From positions 1 to 19,650 of the forward strand of contig CAAGIP010000070.1 of the NCBI GenBank assembly GCA_900769955.1: a stretch of 19,650 bases of DNA. The letters are read 5' to 3'. Positions 1 to 7,254 of this stretch are shown here, piece by piece; positions within the stretch are counted from its first letter, which is position 1; the number at the start of each line of letters is the position of its first letter. The DNA is from Spirochaetia bacterium (GTDB lineage: Bacteria > Spirochaetota > Spirochaetia > Sphaerochaetales > Sphaerochaetaceae). Both the position numbers and the translations under genes were made by a program. The notes under the pieces were generated by a model. The model was not told where the DNA came from. It saw nothing but the letters and a program-made list of their open reading frames with translations, and did no database searches.

Positions 1-1
1 G

Positions 2-610
2 GAAGAGGAAAGGCCCGGCGTTTACTACCCGATCGAGGAAGATGAAAGCGGCTACACCACAATCCTTTCAAGCAAGGATCTGTGCATGATCGACCACCTT
101 GATGATCTTGAGAAGGCAGGACTTTCATCACTGAAGATCGAGGGCAGGATGAAGAGCATCTACTACGTTGCGGTAGTGACGAGGGCGTACAGGAAGGCAC
201 TTGATCATGATCCCGAATGGATAAAGTACCGTGAGGATCTCTTCAACGTATCCCACAGGGAGTATGCGACAGGATTCTTCTACGGCCGCGACAGCGATGA
301 CGGCGCTATTAACCGCCCGACCAGCTACGGCTACAGAAGGGAGTACATGTACCTCGGTTCCGTTCTTGAGGAGCTCGGGAACGGAAAGTACCTCATCGAC
401 GTGAGAAACCAGATAAGGGTCGGCAAAAGTCTCGAGTACATCGGGCCTGACGTGCTTTTCATAAGGGATGACTCATTCACTCTCACCGATGAGAACGGAA
501 ATGCGATCGAGAAGCTCGATCATTGCAGGAAGGGCTTTCTCCACACATCAGTCCCGCTTAAGAAGGGCTACATCCTGAGAGCGGAATCAGATGTCAAGGA
601 AGTGAAATGA
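2..610 (+). CDS. Peptidase U32 family protein, C-terminal part (tRNA hydroxylation type, TrhP-like)
   Basis: The 5' end lies outside the window; 202 residues are visible. The segment SSKDLCMIDHLDDLEKAG followed by SLKIEGRMKSIYYVA is the signature of the U32 'collagenase-like' family. The later region with GYRREYMYLGSV and VRNQIRVGKSLEYIGPD fits the C-terminal beta-barrel domain found in YegQ/YrrO-type members. Characterised relatives (TrhP) act in prephenate-dependent 5-hydroxyuridine formation at tRNA wobble position 34; RlhA, which hydroxylates 23S rRNA, is a paralogue. I infer the tRNA role because the short C-terminal domain resembles TrhP, but the substrate cannot be settled from this fragment. 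The gene ends at TGA and is followed at once by a good intrinsic terminator, so it closes its transcription unit. Confidence 0.85.
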   Translation, partial: EEERPGVYYPIEEDESGYTTILSSKDLCMIDHLDDLEKAGLSSLKIEGRMKSIYYVAVVTRAYRKALDHDPEWIKYREDLFNVSHREYATGFFYGRDSDDGAINRPTSYGYRREYMYLGSVLEELGNGKYLIDVRNQIRVGKSLEYIGPDVLFIRDDSFTLTDENGNAIEKLDHCRKGFLHTSVPLKKGYILRAESDVKEVK

Positions 611-617
611 CCATGAT

Positions 618-642
618 GGCGGCTGAATGCCGCCTTTGTTTT
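618..642 (+). terminator. Intrinsic terminator of the U32 gene
   Basis: Six-base GC-rich stem GGCGGC / GCCGCC with loop TGAAT, followed by TTTGTTTT, seven bases after the stop codon. Confidence 0.85.
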
Positions 643-757
643 GCCTCACTGTAATTTAAGGAACTGAAATTCAGTATTGATTTCCACAGAAAATCCTTAT
701 TTTATTTTATATAAACAGTAAACAAGCAAAATAATTTTGATTTTTTTGCGATTTTAC

Positions 758-785
758 TTGATTTACCCCAAACCTATGTTAGGAT
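758..785 (+). promoter_or_regulatory. Probable promoter of the Hc1-like gene
   Basis: TTGATT (758-763), 16-base spacer, TAGGAT (780-785). About 110 bases of very AT-rich DNA lie upstream (650-757), which could act as an UP element. This would give a 5' UTR of roughly 27 bases containing the GAGGAGG ribosome-binding site at 805-811. The rest of the 643-818 gap shows nothing else. Confidence 0.4.
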
Positions 786-818
786 GGTAACGTAGACTTC
801 ATATGAGGAGGTATTATC

Positions 819-1001
819 ATGAGCGTACATGAGAATCTGGAAAATCAGTACCAGATCTATCTTGCCGAATCAAAGAGATTTGAGGAAAAAGGCATCAAGG
901 CCAGTGCAACCAGGGCAAGGAAAGCCCTTGCCGAAATGTGCAGACTCTGCAAGGAGCGGAGAGCTGAAATCCAGGAAGCCAGGGAAAAGCTGGAAGACTG
1001 A
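819..1001 (+). CDS. Small histone H1/Hc1-like basic protein
   Basis: A 60-residue, wholly helical, charged protein. The centre (KGIKASATRARKAL, residues about 25-38, then KERRAEIQEARE) matches the pattern of the bacterial Hc1-like family (KGNKAAGTRARKA ... KEFRK), whose members are small nucleoid-associated or DNA-binding proteins. The full Hc1 of chlamydiae has a long Lys/Ala-rich tail, absent here, so this is the short form seen in many Bacteroidota and spirochaetes. The start is set by an excellent SD (GAGGAGG, seven bases before ATG). It stands alone between two terminators and has its own promoter. Two Cys residues (41 and 44) are unusual for this family. The family call rests on this short motif; DNA binding is inferred. 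Confidence 0.65.
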   Translation: MSVHENLENQYQIYLAESKRFEEKGIKASATRARKALAEMCRLCKERRAEIQEAREKLED

Positions 1002-1019
1002 ATCAATGGGGTAAATGGG

Positions 1020-1046
1020 AAAAACAGGCTGCCCCGAAGGACAGCC
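1020..1046 (-). terminator. Intrinsic terminator of valS, with UUCG tetraloop
   Basis: On the minus strand: stem GGCTGTCC / GGGCAGCC (one G-U pair) closing a C(TTCG)G loop, then TGTTTTT. It lies 43 bases beyond the valS stop codon, upstream of which sits the opposing terminator of the + strand gene. Confidence 0.8.
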
Positions 1047-1056
1047 GATAAAGGTG

Positions 1057-1083
1057 CGGACAGGTTTTATCCTGTCCGTTTTT
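1057..1083 (+). terminator. Intrinsic terminator of the Hc1-like gene
   Basis: Perfect eight-base stem CGGACAGG / CCTGTCCG, loop TTTTAT, followed by TTTTT. It reads out against valS, which converges from the other side. Confidence 0.88.
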
Positions 1084-1088
1084 GCGCA

Positions 1089-3740
1089 TCAGAGAGTCTT
1101 AAGAAGTGCGATATGCTCGCCTGCCTTGGCAATGACTTCCTCGAACTCAGCCTTCTTGGCCTTTTCCTTGGCAATTGCCTCAGGCTTTGCATTCTTCACG
1201 AACTGCTCGTTGGAAAGCTTTTTGTTGCTTCCTGCAAGATTCTTTTCCGCCTTCGCAATCTCATTTTCCAGCTTCTTTATCTCGGCATCGACATCGATTG
1301 CTTCCCTGACGAAGGTAAATACCTCAAATCCGAGGGCTGAGGACGGGAATGCCTTTGAAGTATCGATTGAACCGTCAGTGTCGATCTCAAGCGTACCTGC
1401 GCCCATGAAGGTTGCCATCATATCCTTTTCGGAAACAAAGACATCCTTTGCGGCAAAGCCCTCACCTGTTCTGAGAACCACGTGGAGCTTCTTTTCAGGT
1501 GCGATCGAGAGCTTGCTTCTCACGGCTCTCACGATCTTGACTGCTTCCTGAATCTGACAAACGAGTGCGGCATCGTCAGCAAAGTCAAATGCAGCGTCAA
1601 CGACGGGATAATCCTGGACTATCAGCATGCCTTTGTTGTTGGGAAGCTTCTGGTAGATCTCTTCCGTAACGAAGGAAAGGAAGGGATGCATCATCCTCAT
1701 CGACTTCTCAAGCACATCCATCATGATTGACGATGCAAGGTCCTTCTCCTCATCACTGCCGTGGAGGAGTCTCATCTTGCTTGCCTCGATGTACCAGTCA
1801 CAGAAATCATTCCAGAAGAATGAGTAGACGGCCTGTGCCGCTTCATTGAAGCGGTAACCGCTCATTGCCTTATTGATCGTGTCGATGGCAATCTTCATCT
1901 GGTGATAGATCCACTTATCCATGAGGGAAAGCTTATCGGGCGTGATCCTGACAAGGTTCCGGCCCTCAAGGTTCATGAGCAGGAAACGCGTTGCATTCCA
2001 GATCTTGTTGGCAAAGCGCGAACCCATCTTGAAGGAATCCATGTCGACCTGAACATCCTGTCCCTGGGCTGCAAGGTAGCATAGCGTGAACTTCATCGCA
2101 TCGGCGCCGTAGAGATCAATTACCTCAAGGGGATCGATACCGTTACCGAGGCTCTTGGACATCTTGCGTCCGAGCTTGTCCCTGACAAGACCGGTGATGA
2201 CGATGTCTTTGAATGGAGCTTCACCCATGAACTCTTCAGAGGCCATTATCATCCTGCTGATCCAGAAGAAGATGATGTCATATGCGGATACAAGAGTCTG
2301 GGTCGGGAAGAACGTCTTAAGGTCCACTGTCTTATCGGGCCAGCCGAGTGTTGAGAACGGCCAGAGCCAGGAACTGAACCAGGTGTCAAGCACGTCATTG
2401 TCCTGATGGAGGTGCTTTGAACCGCACTTCGGACAGACCTCGGCATCGGTTCTGGAAACGATCATCTCGCCGCACTCCTCACAGTACCAGACGGGGATGC
2501 GGTGGCCCCACCAGAGCTGACGTGAGATACACCAGTCACGGATGTTCTCCATCCAGTGCGCATATGTGTTTTCCCATCTCTTGGGATAGAACCTGATGTC
2601 CCCGTTCTTCCAAGCTGCAAGTGCCTTGTCTGCCATGCCGCGCATCGATACGAACCACTGCTCTGAAAGATAGGGTTCAACGACGGTGTGACAGCGGTAG
2701 CAGTGACCTACATCGTGGGCATGGTCCTTGATTCCCACAAGGTATCCGCCCTCCTCAAGATCGGCAACGACCATTTCGCGTGCCTTCACGGGATCGAGTC
2801 CGCGGTACTTCTCAGGAACATTTTCATTAAGCGTTCCGTCGGGATTCAGGAGGTTGATGGCCTCAAGACCGTGACGTCTTCCGCACTCCCAGTCGTTGGG
2901 GTCATGCGCCGGTGTGATCTTAACCATACCGGTACCGAATTCCTTATCGACAAAGCTGTCTGCGATGATTGGAATTTCCTTACCCATGAGGGGAAGAACG
3001 AGCTTCTTGCCCACAACGTCCTTATAACGCTCGTCATCGGGATTGACCGCAACTGCAACGTCTCCGAACATCGTCTCGGGACGGGTAGTTGCGACTGTGA
3101 TGAAGCCGCTTCCGTCTGCATAGGGATATCTCACGTCATAGAGATGTCCGGGAAGGTTCTCGTATTCAACCTCATCATCGGCAAGTGCGGTTCCGCACTT
3201 GGGACAGTAGTTGACGAGATACTTGCCCTTGTAGATGAGTCCTCTCTCATAGAGAGTGACGAAGGCTTCCCTGACTGCCTTTGAAAGGCCTTCATCCATC
3301 GTGAACCTTTCATGGTCCCAGTCACATGAACAACCCATCTTCCTCAGCTGTGAGGAGATGATCGCATGGTGCTTATGCTTTACTTCCCAGGTGCGCTCGA
3401 TGAACTTCTCGCGTCCGAGGTCCTGTCTTCTGAGTCCTTCCCTGGCCAGCTGACGTTCAACGACGTTCTGTGTTGCGATACCGGCATGGTCAGTACCCGG
3501 TACCCAGAGTGTGTTCTTACCCTGCATCCTCTGATAGCGGACGATGATGTCCTGAAGATTGTTGTTGAGCGCATGGCCCATATGAAGGATGCCTGTTACG
3601 TTTGGAGGAGGCATTACCACGGAAAAATGTTCACTTCCCTCCTTCTGAGGTCCGAAACACTTACCGTCAACCCACTGGGTATAGATCCTCTCCTCAAAAT
3701 CCTTTGGGTTATAGGATTTTGCAAGTTCAACTGCTTTCAT
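1089..3740 (-). CDS. valS: Valyl-tRNA synthetase
   Basis: Charges tRNA-Val with valine in the cytoplasm. The 883-residue class I synthetase is of normal length. Visible landmarks are the ATP-binding HIGH motif as HMGH (53-56) after PPPNVTG, the CP1 editing domain with TTRPETMFGDVAV (218-230) and GTGMVKITPAHDPND (269-283), the tRNA-acceptor region RDWCISRQLWWGHRIPVW (401-418), zinc-type pairs CPKC (179-182), CEEC (420-423) and CPKC (436-439), KMSKS (526-530), and a C-terminal Lys/Glu-rich coiled coil (about 815-883) that contacts tRNA. The ATG at 3740 is chosen over an in-frame upstream start because GGAGG lies ten bases before it. It follows the anti-sigma gene by 103 bases on the same strand, with a structured leader between. 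A TTCG-loop terminator follows the gene. Confidence 0.97.
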   Translation of the reverse strand: MKAVELAKSYNPKDFEERIYTQWVDGKCFGPQKEGSEHFSVVMPPPNVTGILHMGHALNNNLQDIIVRYQRMQGKNTLWVPGTDHAGIATQNVVERQLAREGLRRQDLGREKFIERTWEVKHKHHAIISSQLRKMGCSCDWDHERFTMDEGLSKAVREAFVTLYERGLIYKGKYLVNYCPKCGTALADDEVEYENLPGHLYDVRYPYADGSGFITVATTRPETMFGDVAVAVNPDDERYKDVVGKKLVLPLMGKEIPIIADSFVDKEFGTGMVKITPAHDPNDWECGRRHGLEAINLLNPDGTLNENVPEKYRGLDPVKAREMVVADLEEGGYLVGIKDHAHDVGHCYRCHTVVEPYLSEQWFVSMRGMADKALAAWKNGDIRFYPKRWENTYAHWMENIRDWCISRQLWWGHRIPVWYCEECGEMIVSRTDAEVCPKCGSKHLHQDNDVLDTWFSSWLWPFSTLGWPDKTVDLKTFFPTQTLVSAYDIIFFWISRMIMASEEFMGEAPFKDIVITGLVRDKLGRKMSKSLGNGIDPLEVIDLYGADAMKFTLCYLAAQGQDVQVDMDSFKMGSRFANKIWNATRFLLMNLEGRNLVRITPDKLSLMDKWIYHQMKIAIDTINKAMSGYRFNEAAQAVYSFFWNDFCDWYIEASKMRLLHGSDEEKDLASSIMMDVLEKSMRMMHPFLSFVTEEIYQKLPNNKGMLIVQDYPVVDAAFDFADDAALVCQIQEAVKIVRAVRSKLSIAPEKKLHVVLRTGEGFAAKDVFVSEKDMMATFMGAGTLEIDTDGSIDTSKAFPSSALGFEVFTFVREAIDVDAEIKKLENEIAKAEKNLAGSNKKLSNEQFVKNAKPEAIAKEKAKKAEFEEVIAKAGEHIALLKTL

Positions 3741-3819
3741 AAAAAAACCGCCTCCGTGGTGCTTTTTGTTTCCTGACAATATTAACAGAAAGAGCAAAAC
3801 GCGTACAGTGAGGCGGCTT
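3741..3819 (-). promoter_or_regulatory. Structured valS leader: terminator-like stem that contains the ribosome-binding site
   Basis: On the minus strand AAGCCGCCTC (3819-3810) pairs with GAGGCGGTTT (3754-3745): ten base pairs with one G-U. The 3' arm contains the valS GGAGG and runs into seven T bases that end at the ATG. The 55-base interior can fold further through GTTTTG with CAAAA and TTTCTG with CAGGAA around an AT-rich loop. The arrangement could act as an attenuator or could mask the SD. No T-box motif is seen. The pairing is visible; regulation is inferred. Confidence 0.5.
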
Positions 3820-3843
3820 AATAAACATTACCCTGGCAGAGGA

Positions 3844-4374
3844 TTATTCAAGCGGTGTCAGTCCCTTTATCGAGATGTCGACATTGTATCCCTTGCTGTC
3901 AAGGTATTTCATTATTTCTTCCAGGGAGTAGGCATCGAGCCCCTGCTCCTTTGACGAGACGAGATGAATGTTCTCACTTCCCGCCTGAACGCTGAAGGAA
4001 GGCATTATGTCGCTTGTCTGAGAGCTTCCGCGGCCGAAGGCTGCAAAGGAACCGATGAAGACGACTATGATACCGGCAGCTGCCGTTACCATCGCGGGAA
4101 CGGATACTTCAAGCCGTTTTCTCCAGAATGAAAGCTTCTTTTTCCCCTGCTCGAAGCACTTCTTCTCCAAAATGGCCAGCGTCTGGTCCATTCTGGAACA
4201 GAGCTCCTCATCGCTGAGAGTGGCTCCCCTTACCACCTCATCGAGCTTTTTCAGTTTCTCAAGCCTGCTCTGGCATGCGGTGCAGTATGATAGATGTTCC
4301 TCTACCTGGCTGCGGTAGGGCTCCTTAAGCTCCCCGTCCAGATATGAAGAGAGTAATCCGTCATCAATACACAT
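3844..4374 (-). CDS. Zinc-type transmembrane anti-sigma factor
   Basis: A 176-residue protein that probably holds the adjacent ECF sigma factor at the inner membrane. The N-terminal region has the ZAS-like pattern H-x3-C-x2-C (His27, Cys31, Cys34, in EEHLSYCTAC), preceded by the usual YLDGEL-type helix. A single membrane segment follows (about 90-113, hydrophobic with GIIVVFIGSFAAFG), leaving a short outer or periplasmic tail of about 60 residues. The ATG at 4374 is preferred to an upstream in-frame start because AAGGAGG lies six bases before it. The start overlaps the end of the sigma gene by 11 bases, indicating translational coupling. The extracytoplasmic tail matches no domain I know, so the signal is unknown. 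Family assignment is firm from motif and position; the partner is inferred. Confidence 0.88.
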   Translation of the reverse strand: MCIDDGLLSSYLDGELKEPYRSQVEEHLSYCTACQSRLEKLKKLDEVVRGATLSDEELCSRMDQTLAILEKKCFEQGKKKLSFWRKRLEVSVPAMVTAAAGIIVVFIGSFAAFGRGSSQTSDIMPSFSVQAGSENIHLVSSKEQGLDAYSLEEIMKYLDSKGYNVDISIKGLTPLE

Positions 4375-4897
4375 ATCCGTCCTCCTTGGTAAGAATCTCC
4401 TCCAGCTTCTTCCTGGCACGGTGAACCCTCACCTTTACATTGCTTTCGGAAATCCCGAGGATCTTCCCGATGGCCTTGTAGTCCAGGTTGCCGTACTCCT
4501 TCAGGGTTATGACCATCCTGAGGTTGTCGGGAAGCTGCTCAATGGCGGCCCTGACCTCCTTTATGGTCTCCTTGTCGGAGAGCTCCCTGACGCCGTCAAC
4601 GACATATGCACCCGAAGATGGCATCTGCCTGACCTTTTCAACCATGCTTATCTCCCGTTTGTTTCTCCTCACATGGTTGAGCGCCAGATTCTTGGCTACC
4701 CGGATCAGCCAGTACTTTGCATCCTCCTCAGAGGGGAATGTCATGTTCTTCAGGTAGAAACGCTCGAAAGCTTCCTGCACCAGATCCTGCGCTATATCGA
4801 GGTTGTACACCACGTGATAGCAGATCTTCATCAGCAATGGGTAACACTCTTTATAAACGCTTCTGAAAGCACTTTGGTCCGTACTCTTGATTTCCAT
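4364..4897 (-). CDS. ECF-type RNA polymerase sigma-70 family factor
   Basis: The 177-residue protein has only regions sigma2 and sigma4, as in group IV sigma factors. Sigma2 spans about residues 10-80, with DIAQDLVQEAFERFY (34-48, region 2.1/2.2) and YWLIRVAKNLALNHVRR (62-78). Sigma4 spans about 112-168, with LPDNLRMVITLKEYGNLDY and the helix-turn-helix IGKILGISESNVKVRVHRAR. No strong SD precedes the ATG; AAAGGG lies rather far upstream, and the gene sits 28 bases after cysS, so translation may depend on read-through from cysS. It overlaps the anti-sigma gene, its expected antagonist. Which promoters it controls, and whether it controls its own, cannot be seen; I found no clear repeated ECF promoter in the window. 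Confidence 0.93.
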   Translation of the reverse strand: MEIKSTDQSAFRSVYKECYPLLMKICYHVVYNLDIAQDLVQEAFERFYLKNMTFPSEEDAKYWLIRVAKNLALNHVRRNKREISMVEKVRQMPSSGAYVVDGVRELSDKETIKEVRAAIEQLPDNLRMVITLKEYGNLDYKAIGKILGISESNVKVRVHRARKKLEEILTKEDGYVY

Positions 4898-4925
4898 TAC
4901 CGTAAACGCCCTTTATGGAGAAAGG

Positions 4926-6332
4926 TTACACTCTCTCGAGGACAGGTCCCTGAGGAGTGTCCTTAACGTTCCAGCCAAGCTCCTTAAGCTGGGCCCTGAT
5001 GGCATCGGCCTTTGCAAAATCCTTCGCCTTCTTGGCATTTGCCCTCTCCCCGGCAAGAGCCTTCACTTCAGCAGGAATATCCGAAGAGGTATCTTCCGCT
5101 GTCTTTACTTCATCAAGGCGGAGGCCCAGGATCTCATCCATTTCAAGGAGCACTGAAAGCTTCTCGCCGTCACTGACATCCTTATCCTTCAGCATCGACC
5201 AGAGGACTGCAAGCGCCTGAGGTGCCATGAGGTCATTTTCCATTGCGGCAAAGAACTGATCGCGGTAAGCGGATGCCTTCTCACCGGGAGCGGCAGGAGC
5301 TGACTTCTTAAGTTCGGCTACCCTCTTCACGAGACTTTCACGTGCGCTTTTTGCATGATCAAGTGCCTCGAATGAGAACTTGAGCTGGCTTCTGTAATGA
5401 CCTGAAAGACAGAAGTAGCGGTAGTCAAGTGCGTCGTAGCCCTTGTTTTCCAGTACCGAAAGCGTGAGGAACTCGCCCGATGACTTACTCATCTTACCCT
5501 TGTCATTTAAGAGGAACTCACCGTGGCACCAGTAGTTGACCCACGGCTTTTTACCGGATGCGGCCTCACTCTGCGCGATTTCGTTGGTGTGGTGGACGGG
5601 AATTGCGTCGATACCTCCGCAGTGGATGTCGAAGTGGTCCCCGAGATATTTGCTGCTCATCGCGGAGCACTCGATGTGCCAGCCGGGATATCCGACGCCC
5701 CAGGGGCTTGGCCATACCATTGCCTGATCCTTGAACTTGGAGTTGGTGAACCAGAGCACGAAGTCCTTCGGGTTTCTTTTGTTGCTGTCAACATCGATTC
5801 TGGCACCTTCCCTCAGTTCATCGAGGTTGAGGCGGGCAAGCTTGCCGTAGTCATCGATCGTGTCGATGGAGAAGTAAACGTTACCGCCGCTGACATAGGT
5901 GTGTCCGTTCTCCTCAAGCATCTTTACAAGATCGATCATGTCCTGAATGTGATCGGTGGCCTTGCACACGATGTCGGGACGCGTGATGTTGAGATGCTCC
6001 TCATCTCGGAAGAAGGCATCGGTGTAGAACGCGGCTATGTCCCATACGCTCTTTCCCGTTTCCTTAGCCCTTTTGTTAAGTTTATCCTCACCGTCATCAC
6101 CATCCCCGGTGAGATGTCCCACGTCGGTGATGTTCATGACATGTTCGACTTTATAACCCGCATGGGCAAGTGTCCTGTGAAGCAGGTCCTCAAATATGAA
6201 TGTTCTGAGATTACCGATGTGAGCATAGTTATAGACTGTGGGTCCGCAGCAGTACATCCCGACCTTTCCATCCTCAATCGGCGTAAACTCTTCCTGCGAC
6301 CTACTCATTGTATTGTAAAGCTTAATTGACAT
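4926..6332 (-). CDS. cysS: Cysteinyl-tRNA synthetase
   Basis: Charges tRNA-Cys. The 468-residue protein has the standard class I layout: MYCCGPTVYNYAHIGN (26-41), carrying the first zinc cysteine(s) at 28/29 and the HIGH motif as HIGN; WPSPWGVGYPGWHIECSAM (207-225) with zinc ligand Cys222; HCGGIDAIPVHHTNEIAQSE (237-256) with ligands near His247 and Glu251; and KMSKS (280-284). An anticodon-binding helical domain follows. The ATG at 6332 has AAGGAG nine bases before it and starts the conserved MSIKLYNT; longer open frame upstream is antisense to murB and has no family similarity. The sigma/anti-sigma pair follows at 28 bases, suggesting one operon. Its promoter appears to lie inside the start of murB. 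Confidence 0.97.
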   Translation of the reverse strand: MSIKLYNTMSRSQEEFTPIEDGKVGMYCCGPTVYNYAHIGNLRTFIFEDLLHRTLAHAGYKVEHVMNITDVGHLTGDGDDGEDKLNKRAKETGKSVWDIAAFYTDAFFRDEEHLNITRPDIVCKATDHIQDMIDLVKMLEENGHTYVSGGNVYFSIDTIDDYGKLARLNLDELREGARIDVDSNKRNPKDFVLWFTNSKFKDQAMVWPSPWGVGYPGWHIECSAMSSKYLGDHFDIHCGGIDAIPVHHTNEIAQSEAASGKKPWVNYWCHGEFLLNDKGKMSKSSGEFLTLSVLENKGYDALDYRYFCLSGHYRSQLKFSFEALDHAKSARESLVKRVAELKKSAPAAPGEKASAYRDQFFAAMENDLMAPQALAVLWSMLKDKDVSDGEKLSVLLEMDEILGLRLDEVKTAEDTSSDIPAEVKALAGERANAKKAKDFAKADAIRAQLKELGWNVKDTPQGPVLERV

Positions 6333-6352
6333 ACATCGTTTCTCCTTATTAG
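6326..6352 (+). promoter_or_regulatory. Candidate murB promoter placed for a leaderless transcript
   Basis: A consensus -35 TTGACA (6326-6331) covers the first codons of cysS on the other strand. A -10-like TATTAG (6347-6352) lies 15 bases on; TAGACT (6350-6355, 18-base spacer) is an alternative. Transcription would start at or within a few bases of the murB ATG at 6358. No SD is present. The hexamers are visible; the start site is inferred. Confidence 0.45.
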
Positions 6353-6357
6353 ACTTA

Positions 6358-7254
6358 ATGCATATGGTATCTAATTTAAGCGTTTCAGAGGAAAAAATCA
6401 ACATAACGCACCTCCTGCCGCTTTCCCCGCTCTCACATCTGAAGACAGGTGGGAAGGCCCTGATGGCTTCATTTCCGGAAAATGAAAACGATGTTTTCGC
6501 ACTTATTGAATATGCAGTGGCAAACGGCCTCAGATACCGTGCCGCAGGGGGACTTTCCAACACCCTGATACCGGATGAAGGCTTTGACGGACTCATCATC
6601 ATGATGACTGACATGAAAGGCATCACCATAAGCGGCAGCACACTTACGGCAGCGGCAGGAGAAACGCTTGAAAGCTGCATAAGAACCTCCCTCGGCAATT
6701 CACTTTCAGGCCTCGAACACTTTTCGGGAATACCGGGAACTATCGGCGGTGCACTGGCCGTTAATGCAGGAGCCGACGGTGCCGCACTCTCCGATTATCT
6801 TCTTTCCGCAAAAGTGATCACGCGAGACGGGACGCTTAAGAGAATAACCAGGGAAGAAGGCCTGTTTTCTTACAGGTCATCAAATGTGAGGGATGACGAA
6901 GTCATCGTCTCAGTGACGCTGGAACTTGAAAAATGTGATGACATTTCGCCCTCTCTTGAGAAAAGCAGGCTCTTAAGAAGAAAAAGGACCCAGGAAGGAC
7001 AGTATGACCATCCATCCCTCGGATGCGTCTTCAGAAATCCCGAAGGTGATTCCGCTGGACGCATCATCGACTCACTCGGCCTTAAGGGACTCACGCACGG
7101 AGGGGCCTGCATAGCAGAAAACCACGCGAACTTCATAGTTAACACAGGCACATCCACTTCCTCCGATTACTTCTCCCTCGCTGAGGAAGTAAGACGCACC
7201 GTACTTGAGAAGACAGGAATATCCCTTGAATACGAGATAAGATTTTTAAAATAA
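6358..7254 (+). CDS. murB: UDP-N-acetylenolpyruvoylglucosamine reductase
   Basis: Reduces UDP-GlcNAc-enolpyruvate to UDP-MurNAc with NADPH and FAD, in peptidoglycan precursor synthesis. The 298-residue length and the absence of an extra Tyr-loop insert fit type II MurB. Visible features are HLKTGGKALM (28-36) at the start of the FAD domain, GGLSNTLIPDEGFDG (64-78), FSGIPGTIGGALAVNAGADG (122-141), the catalytic Arg in FSYRSSNVRD (Arg173), the proton donor Ser in RNPEGDSAGRIIDSLGLKG (Ser232), and a late acidic residue (Glu291 or Glu293). Two ATGs are possible (6358 and 6364); neither has an SD, and no start further down keeps the conserved N-terminus. It is divergent from cysS with only 25 bases between start codons, and its end overlaps the next gene tail to tail by nine bases. 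Confidence 0.93.
   Translation: MHMVSNLSVSEEKINITHLLPLSPLSHLKTGGKALMASFPENENDVFALIEYAVANGLRYRAAGGLSNTLIPDEGFDGLIIMMTDMKGITISGSTLTAAAGETLESCIRTSLGNSLSGLEHFSGIPGTIGGALAVNAGADGAALSDYLLSAKVITRDGTLKRITREEGLFSYRSSNVRDDEVIVSVTLELEKCDDISPSLEKSRLLRRKRTQEGQYDHPSLGCVFRNPEGDSAGRIIDSLGLKGLTHGGACIAENHANFIVNTGTSTSSDYFSLAEEVRRTVLEKTGISLEYEIRFLK
6373..6401 (-). promoter_or_regulatory. Candidate cysS promoter inside the murB coding region
   Basis: On the minus strand TTGATT (6401-6396), 17-base spacer, TAAATT (6378-6373). It predicts a start near 6366 and a 5' UTR of about 34 bases holding the AAGGAG site. It overlaps murB codons 6-15. Confidence 0.4.

Noticed and set aside
1015..1551. 178-codon open frame starting between the terminators and running into valS
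   Set aside because: It crosses the + strand terminator and is antisense to the conserved C-terminal coiled coil of valS; Ser/Phe-rich translation typical of a shadow of Lys/Glu codons.
2688..3284. 198-codon open frame on the + strand inside valS
   Set aside because: Antisense shadow of valS; no ribosome-binding site or known motif.
3741..3843. T-box riboswitch in front of valS
   Set aside because: The interval is only 103 bases, with no AGGGUGGNACCGCG-type T-box sequence and no specifier loop.
5523..6329. 268-codon open frame on the + strand, opposite cysS
   Set aside because: It is wholly antisense to cysS, which shows all family motifs. No recognisable protein signature and no SD; open antisense frames are expected with this codon bias.
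6333..6698. 122-residue N-terminal extension of cysS
   Set aside because: Antisense to murB, has no similarity to cysteinyl-tRNA synthetases, and the ATG at 6332 has a good SD and the family N-terminus.
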